Shown one piece after another: positions 58,005 to 64,000 of a stretch of 64,000 nucleotides of DNA. The translations under genes were made by a program, and so were the position numbers. Where the stretch lies: NCBI GenBank assembly GCA_022036555.1, contig CM039130.1:22346570-22410569 (forward strand), written 5' to 3'. Under the pieces are notes generated by a model. The model had not been told where the DNA came from. It did no database searches and saw only the letters and a list, made by a program, of their open reading frames with translations. The first letter of the stretch is position 1; the number at the start of each line of letters is the position of its first letter. This DNA comes from Microstegium vimineum. Lineage: Eukaryota > Streptophyta > Magnoliopsida > Poales > Poaceae.

Positions 58005-58320
58005 GCTGCTCTCTAAGAAAGTACAAAACTTGGAACCTGGGAAAGTTTGTGAGGTCTTACTGACCAACATATTTGTGTGTCGCCTTCTTTATTTTTAATC
58101 TATGATTCAGTATGCTTTGCATTTACACATGAATATATGTTATTTTTTCAATTTAGTGTACTTTGCATGAAGAACTTGGATGATAAGAACCTATCTAAGT
58201 TTGTGAGGTCTAACTGGCCAACCGTATTTGGGGGTGCTTATTGATTTTTTAGATCTATGATTGAGTATGCTTTGCATTGACACATGCATATATGCTATGC
58301 CAGTTTTTTTATTTAGTGTA
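58005..58320 (+). repeat. Imperfect tandem duplication, about 158 bp per unit
   Basis: 58005-58160 and 58161-58320 share 'gaacttgg', 'aagtttgtgaggtct.act..ccaac.tattt', 'tatgctttgcat..acacatg.atatatg' and the end 'atttagtgta'. The second unit is diverged by many substitutions and indels. Confidence 0.7.
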
Positions 58321-58404
58321 CATCGAACGGATAAACATTGATGTTCATCAACTACAAAAACTCTTATCAGTTTCCCTCTTTTTTTGTGTAGTGGAATAAT
58401 AACA

Positions 58405-59402
58405 GAGAAAAGAGACTTAATACACAAAATGTCATGAAAAACAAAGTGTTGAACGTTTCGGAGGTCGTTTTAGCAATGTCAACATTAGAAATCATATTTT
58501 AGCAAAGGCACATGTTTAGGAGTCCTAAAATAGCAATTTTCTCATCAACATCGCCTCGTCCTCCGCCCTCTCCACGTCGTCACTCCACTCAGCATGGTCG
58601 GGCCTCACCCCGATGCAGGAGGCGCGACGGCGCACTAGCGCGGGAAGGGAAGACCCCAGCGTGGGCAGCCCGGGAGCGGGAACCCTAGTACGGGCAACCC
58701 GACCACGTCAAGCTCTAGCGCGGCCATCGCCTCCTCCCCGGAGTGGCAGTCCATGCGCGGTCGTCTCCCTCTCTCCCTGGCACGGCAGACCACCGGGCGG
58801 CCATCAACACGGGCGAGGCGACAGCGATGTGGTTGTGGCTGCCCCTGGCACGGCAGAGCACCGGCACGCCTACGCGATGGTGATCCTCTCCATTTATTTT
58901 ACGAATCTGTATTTCTTATAGGTGGATTGCAGTTTGCTAATTGGTTTGGCTCCTGCTGCACCGTATTGCTGAACCTCCTCTCCTTGTCTTTCAGCAAACA
59001 TCTATCTACATTACAGCGCAGGTTGGCTGATTTCTACCGTATCTACATCACCAGGTTAGTTCCTAGCGCAGGATTTAATGGTCCTGATTTACTTTAACTT
59101 TTTCACCTACGCTAAAGTCCACACATCACGACCTGAACCATTCCACCGTAAAAATATCTCCCAATCCCAATCAAATCCACAATGGCCTCATCTTTTAGGT
59201 TCCTCCGCTCTCTCCTCGTCGTTTTTTACAACACTCTCCTCGTCGTTGTCGCTCCATCTAGCTTGGAGAAAATTGCTATTCTAGGACTCCTAAACATGTG
59301 GCTTTGCTAAAATAGGATTTTAACATTGACATTGCTAAAACGACATCTGAAACGTTAACACTTTGTTTTTCATGACATTTGGTGTATTAAGTCTCTTTTC
59401 TC
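58405..59402. mobile_element. 1-kb element with about 138-bp terminal inverted repeats, Mutator/Pack-MULE-like
   Basis: Left repeat 58405-58543 and right repeat 59266-59402 are inverted copies: GAGAAAAGAGACTTAATACAC at the left end, with matching GTGTATTAAGTCTCTTTTCTC at the right. The interior (58544-59265) is strikingly GC-rich, with broken exon-like frames and two GT/AG-like junctions (near 58920 and 59055), as in Pack-MULEs that carry gene fragments. No transposase is present. The 9-bp flanks (ataataaca, atgtaaata) agree at only about six positions, so the duplication is unproven. Confidence 0.68.
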
Positions 59403-59790
59403 ATGTAAATACATGTATTTATCTTCTATTTGGACTCTTTTACCCTTCTGTCATCTTAGATTAATTAATTACGTACAGGAATTTATCGATCCATTCATCT
59501 TCATCTCCCGATACTACACCAATCAGATGTCGCGCGCCTAGGCCTAGACCTTCGTAGCAACACCGCAGTCCGCCCGGCCACCGCCCCACCTTCCCTTCCG
59601 ATCTAGTGCACGGCCCCCTCTTTCGATCTGTTTGTTAATTATTACTGTACTGTACATTAGTGATATACTATAGTGTACAATAAGCAAGCAGGCAGTTCTT
59701 TTTTTCATTAGATTAGAATTGATCTGCGAGTGATGCATGGTCAGTTGGTTATTGGTGAATAATCGTGCATCCATGTCGGGTGCACGCAGG
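59403..59790. other. Intergenic or intron-like stretch
   Basis: No gene, repeat or promoter is recognised apart from a short GC-rich piece (59520-59630). It could be an intron between the exon-like pieces on either side. Confidence 0.4.
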
Positions 59791-60044
59791 AGAAAGAGTT
59801 TCTGGAGAAGGTGAACAAGTTCTACATAGCGCAGGAAGCGGACATGCTGGTGCGCGGCGACGCCCTCATCGAGCAGCTCCCACGTCAAGCGCACCCTCGC
59901 CGACCACGCAGTGGTGTCCTGGCACGGCCGGTCGCGGCTCGCCCGGACGGCCTCGTCGCCACCGTCCATGAACTGGTCCAACAGTGTGCACCAGATCAGA
60001 AGGAAAGGAGGAGGCGCTGGCTAGGCAGACTGCAGCATCGCTAG
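59791..60044 (+). pseudogene. Exon-like fragment resembling an SPX-domain helix
   Basis: After a possible acceptor (tgcacgcag, ending 59790) the frame reads EKEFLEKVNKFYIAQEADML, then 'VRGDALIEQLP'. The pattern E-F-(x)n-K-V-N-K-F-Y..E resembles the third helix region of SPX domains in PHO1/XPR1-type phosphate proteins. Downstream the frame becomes Arg/Pro-rich and low-complexity, with a stop at 60044, so it looks frameshifted. The similarity is short and could be chance. I see no other SPX segment nearby. Confidence 0.3.
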
Positions 60045-60123
60045 GAAGGTCTAGGCGGCGTCCAATCAGTCTTACGCAATGAATCTAACATGACAGAAGG
60101 GTAAAATAGTCTAAAGAGAAGAG

Positions 60124-60598
60124 TGTTGACAAAATATGCGTCGCAGTCTACCTAGAAGTACTCTACGGTAGTAGATTGTAGGTGGAGGTATGGCGACGGC
60201 GATCAAGCGTAACACAGAAAGCGTAGACACAACGTTTTATATAGGTTCAGGCCGACAAATCGCCGTAATACCCTACGTCTTGTGTTCTGGTGGCTGGATT
60301 GATATGAGTATTAGGTTACACGAGGTGTAGATGAATCTTTTCGAGGGGGTCCCTGCTCGTCTTATATAGTCGGGGAGCAAGATTACAGTTTTCATATGCT
60401 AACAGATTATGATCGGTCCCTTAAGGTAAGGGATCCGAATCTATCTACTAGGATCTTCTTTAGTGATCAAGGCTCTTCGGAGCCCCTAGCGAGCACGGCG
60501 GTCTGGTCACGTGCCGCAGGGCCTCGCGGGCTGGGCCGTCTTTTGGTCGGTAGGCCCATATAGGTCCTCAGGGGTATACCGAGGTAATATCCCCAACA
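60124..60598 (-). mobile_element. 3' LTR of element G (Tat-like gypsy)
   Basis: Read on the minus strand it starts TGTTGGGGATATTACC at 60598, directly after a GCTCGGGGACT polypurine tract, has TATATAAG (60361-60368) and ends TTTTGTCAACA at 60124. Length is 475 bp. Start, tract and TATA context are typical of grass Tat-lineage LTRs. The 5' LTR and pol lie beyond the window. Confidence 0.72.
60361..60368 (-). promoter_or_regulatory. TATA box of element G LTR
   Basis: The minus strand reads TATATAAG in 'cccgactatataagacgagc', about 230 bp inside the LTR. Confidence 0.65.
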
Positions 60599-60609
60599 AG
60601 TCCCCGAGC
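60599..60609 (-). other. Polypurine tract of element G
   Basis: The minus strand reads GCTCGGGGACT immediately before the LTR start. The same motif recurs near 60938, 61050, 61110, 61130 and, weakly, 61383. Confidence 0.7.
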
Positions 60610-61725
60610 ACATTGCATTCTTCTGTCGAGCCCACATAGTCGTCCTTCGAGGAGGTGTTCGGCTGGTCGTCTTCATGCGTCGTCGTCGTCATAGAGTCTC
60701 GACCAGGCTGCCTAGTCGAGGCGCTGCTTGGGACGTCGTAGCGTGGTCTGCGAACAGGTCGCCTCGTCGGAGGCTGCGGCTGCCTGTTGGAAGAATGTGA
60801 CGTGATGAAAAAGAAAATTTTGAAAGTCCTTTCCTTGTGAAGTGTACCCACTTAAACTCTGCAAAACATCATGGAAACAGTAGAGTTTGTCGAGAAAGAA
60901 ATGAGTACATTCACCACAAGGTGAAGTGTACCCACTTAGTCCCCGAGCTTGGTAGTAGGTGAAGTATGCACGTGGTGCCAAGCTTTATACAGGATATAAA
61001 TTGCAAGAAGATTTAAACATAAGTTTGATAAAAACGACTATGAATACCCGTAGTCCCCGAGCCTGATGCAAGGAACGTGATAATTCTTGTATTAGGATCA
61101 TAGTTTTCTATAGTCTTCGCAGTCCCCGAGCACCCAGTCCCCGAGTATTTGCCGTCAGAGGCTGACGTTTTTGTGCCGAGGACATGGATACAGAGGTTGC
61201 GTAAAGCATGGTCCACGAGCCTTGTTCGGTTCATGTGGCCGGAGAAGCCTCCATGTCTGGTCGGCGATGCGACCAGGTGCCAGTAGTTGTGGGCGCGATC
61301 GCCGCAATCCTCAAGTGTTACCGCTGGAATTTGTTGATGAGGGTTGTAGCCGCCAAAAAATACTTGGAGGAAATATATTATCAGTCCCCGGGACTGTGGG
61401 GTTAGCGAGATTATTAACCAGAAATCTAGAAATTATTTTGGAAGAAATGCGGAAAAGTGGTAAGTGGGACGATTCAACCACGCGGTTAAACCGGGTATCA
61501 TGGCGGTCCCGCATTAGACCGTTGCGGTTTCCCAAAAACCCTGGGAGGCGAAGCGCCGTGCCGCTTGGTATAAAAGGCGGACTTAGCAGCGGCGGTGGTT
61601 TTCATGCCTTCCGCTTGCTGTTGAATCCTTCGTCTTCCCCAATTGTCTCCATCGCCTTTTCGCTCACACCCTTCTTGCTTTCCACCCCATCACGGATCTC
61701 GGATTCCACTTGTCCTAGTCCAGCA
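60610..61725 (-). other. 3' internal non-coding region of element G
   Basis: The region has repeated CTCGGGGAC motifs and a repeated 'gtgaagtgtacccactta' (60836 and 60919). Positions 61440-61725 hold a possible promoter and leader for the plus-strand ORF that starts at 61726, including 'ggtataaaaggcgg' at about 61567. Open frames here show no domain. Confidence 0.55.
61568..61575 (+). promoter_or_regulatory. Possible TATA box for the antisense ORF
   Basis: TATAAAAG in 'gcttggtataaaaggcgg' lies about 155 bp before the ATG at 61726. It faces the opposite way from the element's LTR promoter. Confidence 0.45.
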
Positions 61726-62749
61726 ATGGCGCCGAAGAGGGGACCTCACACTCATGCTTCGTCAAAGACGGCGATAGAGAAGTCCGCGAAGAAGGCGAAG
61801 GTGATGCTTCCATATTGGACCAGGGATTGGTCGATATGCACGCTGAAGGAGGAGGATATCCAGCTCCTCGTTACCGCTGGTGTCCTTCAGGATAAGGCAA
61901 TTGTGGAGTGGAGCGCTGCGACGGGGGATGAGTTCCCCACTCCTAACACACGGTGAGCTCATCGTCTTTGAGCCCTTCTTCTTGTATGGTTTTGGCGTTC
62001 CTATTCATCCGTTTCTCCGCGGCCTCCTAGAGTATTACCAGATCGCGATGTGCAATCTCCACCCCAACTTGGTGTTGCACATTGCGGTCTTTATTCATCT
62101 TTGCGAGGCGTATTTGGAGATTGATCCCCACTTCGAACTCTTTTGCTACTTCTTTCACCTAAAGTACAACGGCACCGGTCCGTCACGGATCGTCGGGTCG
62201 GTGTATCTTCAGCTTAGTGAAGGGATGGCAGACGTGTTCATCGCCACTGCCCTCAAATCCAAGGTGGCAGAGTATAGGTCCCGCTGGTTCTATATTCCCC
62301 AAGCGGAGCCGCGTGCTCATGGAGATCTGACGGCCATTCCAGCGTCGCAACCGAGCTGGTCGACACGACCGACGTCCAATGGTATGGGCCAAGTCACGGA
62401 GCTCCTTGGCCTTTTGGACTGTGAGTCACTTGACGGGGTTGCCATCGGCTGGAACTTCGTCATGAGGCACTGCCAGCCCTATAAGGACAAGGATCATCCC
62501 ACGTTCTAGTACACAGGTCGCCTTGACTCCACACGGGAGGTCGCCGAGCCGATGATGTCCAACGACGCTCGCGCCCGTCTTGAAGTGATATTTGATCTCT
62601 CTCGGAAGTACATGCAGGATTCGCGGGATCCTTTCCATTTGGAGGCTCCGCCACCGCAGGTGAATTTCAGGAACTTCCTTTTCTTCTTGCTTATTTCTGA
62701 GTGTGTGACTATTGTGATGGAACGTTTCAGTTTCATGGACAGGACCGTG
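61726..62749 (+). pseudogene. Antisense ORF of element G, 'putative gypsy type transposon' protein
   Basis: ATG 61726 (MAPKRGPHTHASSKTAIEKS) opens a basic N-terminus, then 'LPYWTRDWSICTLKEEDIQL' and 'DEFPTPNT'. An extra base near 61949 shifts the frame. The next frame carries 'VFEPFFLYGFGVPIHPFLRG', 'LLEYYQIAMCNLHPNLVLHI' and 'LEIDPHFELFCYFFHLKYNG', the hallmark of the plant 'gypsy type transposon' domain (PF04195, by recognition). TAG at 62507 breaks 'HPTF..YTG'. Coding-like sequence continues to 'EAPPPQ' (62660), followed by a possible GT..AG intron. It runs opposite to the LTR at 60124-60598, as extra ORFs of Tat-like elements often do. Confidence 0.75.
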
Positions 62750-63959
62750 TAGTCTTCTTCTCCCAGGTCCCCTTGGCGGAGTGGCCTACGGGCGTCGACC
62801 AGGCACCTAGGCGGATAGCCAGGGTGGATGGTGAGGACGAAGGGGGCCACGAGTCTTCCCCGGGGGGGCGAGTCCACGAGCCTCTCACTGGGAGACGTCG
62901 AGCGCGCGATGACCCGTGAGGGAAGCGTCCGACCGCTCCTTGCCCGAAGAGGTCAAAGCCGTAGGTTGATACCGGCGGCAAGTTTAGTATAAATGAGGGC
63001 ATCGCTCCCATGTCATCCTCGTTGTCCGATTGGACTAAAGAGGGGTCGAATGGGGAGGATGTCACGCTGCTGGTCGGCGCAGATGGGCAGGGGGGCTCCG
63101 AATCCAGTGATAAGGTGCCCCTGCCCAAGGTGCCTGTTGGTGTGCAGCATGAGTCGGAGGTCGCAGGCAGGCCTACCATGGAGTCATGGGCTGCTCGCGG
63201 GTCAAAGGGCCCGCTCATGGTCGCGTCGTCGAATGCCGCGGGGTCACCTCCGGTGTGGCGTTTTGTGAGGGTGCGCCGAGCATTGGTCTTTTAAGTATTT
63301 CGTCCTCTTTATACATGGTCTGCTGGGCTTGTCTTCCCTGGTGCTTATGGCGTTTTCCTTGTAGCTCGACAACTGCTGAGGATCCATCTGTGGCGCGTGA
63401 TGGGGCGTCGGCTGCCGCTGGTCGCACTCCTGATGCCCCTGATCTTGTGGGCTTCGAGGTGCCGGCGTCTGTGGGCTCCCCGGGGTGTCCGGAGGATCCC
63501 GACCTCAGGAGTGCTCTATTAGCTGACCCTACGGGTGCCGGCTCGGGGGGTTCAGAGACTGCTGGGGTCAAGGCTTCGGTTGGCGAGTTCGCGGATGATA
63601 ATGTCGCTGGGCTGGTGGGGGAGGAACTCGGTGATGCTCCCTAGGTTGGGGTTGCTGACGCCGCTACTTCTAGTCCGGCGCGTGTCGATCTGCTCGCGGC
63701 GTTGACGGCCTTGTCCCTAGGTCCACTGCCGGTGAAGAGGAAGGGGGTGGTGACGTCGTTGCAGGAGGAGCCAGAGTTGGAGGAGGAGATTCCGCGCGCG
63801 GAAGATGACCCAAAACCTACGCCGGATCGGACCTTCCGTCGGGACGGTGATGATTTCTTCGTTGTCGAGGACGACGAGGCCGAAGAGGAGGCGACGGTCT
63901 TCCTGAATGATGCGAGTAACCTATTGGGATGCGTCAAGGTTTTTGCACTTTCTCTCTAA
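62750..63959 (+). pseudogene. C-terminal, low-complexity part of the antisense ORF of element G
   Basis: It comprises plus-strand open pieces at 63010-63294, about 63365-63644 and 63702-63959. They encode acidic, Ser/Gly/Ala/Pro-rich sequence ('DKVPLPKVPVGVQHESE', 'LGPLPVKRKGVVTSLQEEPE', 'DGDDFFVVEDDEAEEEATVF'), typical of the disordered region after this domain. Stops at 63292 and 63642 and possible introns separate the pieces. The gene runs on past the window end. Confidence 0.5.
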
Positions 63960-64000
63960 CCCGTGTCTTCTCGATGTATTTTCTGGTCACGGTGTTTGTG

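Noticed and set aside
59544..59981. 145-codon minus-strand frame
   Set aside because: It is the shadow of the exon-like plus-strand piece at 59791 and has no recognisable domain.
60467..60981. Minus-strand frames next to the element G LTR
   Set aside because: They span the LTR boundary and the repeated polypurine motifs, so they are not coding.
1..64000. tRNA, rRNA, microRNA or intact host genes
   Set aside because: Read on both strands; no cloverleaf-like or rRNA-like sequence and no intact multi-exon host gene was recognised. I could not run a covariance or gene-model search.

Overview
The window is eukaryotic nuclear DNA from a plant, almost certainly a grass (Poaceae). The evidence is a dense pile of LTR retrotransposons with grass-type signatures. 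SIRE/Maximus-like Ty1/copia elements have LTRs starting TGAAAG and a tRNA-Met primer site. An Angela/BARE-like copia element has an LTR starting TGTTAGGAATATGCCC. Athila-like Ty3/gypsy LTRs start TGTTGACG, a very long Del/Tekay-like gypsy LTR starts TGTCACGG and ends GTGTTACA, and a Tat-like gypsy LTR starts TGTTGGGG. I see no intact host gene, tRNA, rRNA, CRISPR array or bacterial-type operon. Lineage names are from recognition only, with no database search, and are tentative.

Layout. Positions 1-3564 are the 3' part of the long Del-like LTR (family X). At 3565-4883 lies an Athila-like LTR on the minus strand, carrying a MITE-like insert with TTA duplications. The 3' internal part and LTR of a plus-strand Athila-like element (A) fill 4884 to about 8412, followed by LTR fragments to 9346. 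Positions 9347-34787 hold element B, a gag-only (non-autonomous) Athila-like element with a broken gag/protease and a 120-bp hAT-type MITE. Element C, a SIRE-like copia of 13074-31391, sits inside B's protease. Element N, an Angela-like copia on the minus strand at 19430-27188, sits inside C's reverse transcriptase. Target-site duplications and host reading frames confirm both nested insertions.

Positions 34788 to about 36800 are an unassigned GC-rich segment with one basic/proline-rich ORF. Element D, a second, more decayed SIRE-like copia on the minus strand, spans about 36800-44313; only its 5' LTR is recognisable. From 44314 a minus-strand copy of the X LTR is split by a deletion-derivative LTR element (E, 46091-49374) and by a defective Athila-like element (F, about 49769-55753). 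A plus-strand 5' part of an X LTR follows at 55959-57428. Positions 57429-60123 look like fragments of captured or decayed gene sequence. They contain a 1-kb element with about 138-bp terminal inverted repeats (Mutator/Pack-MULE-like), a tandem duplication and an exon-like piece resembling an SPX-domain helix. From 60124 to the window end is the 3' end of a minus-strand Tat-like gypsy element (G) with a broken plus-strand, hence antisense, ORF of the 'putative gypsy type transposon' type.

Nothing works together as a pathway. The coding remnants are retrotransposon gag, protease, integrase, reverse transcriptase and RNase H, all interrupted by stops or frameshifts. The insertion order can be read directly: B before C before N, with N's LTRs almost identical (recent) and C's LTRs a few percent diverged. 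I found no convincing new gene system. The best leads are structural: palindrome clusters in SIRE promoters, terminal hairpins in Athila-like LTRs, duplicated polypurine tracts, antisense ORFs and the captured-gene region.
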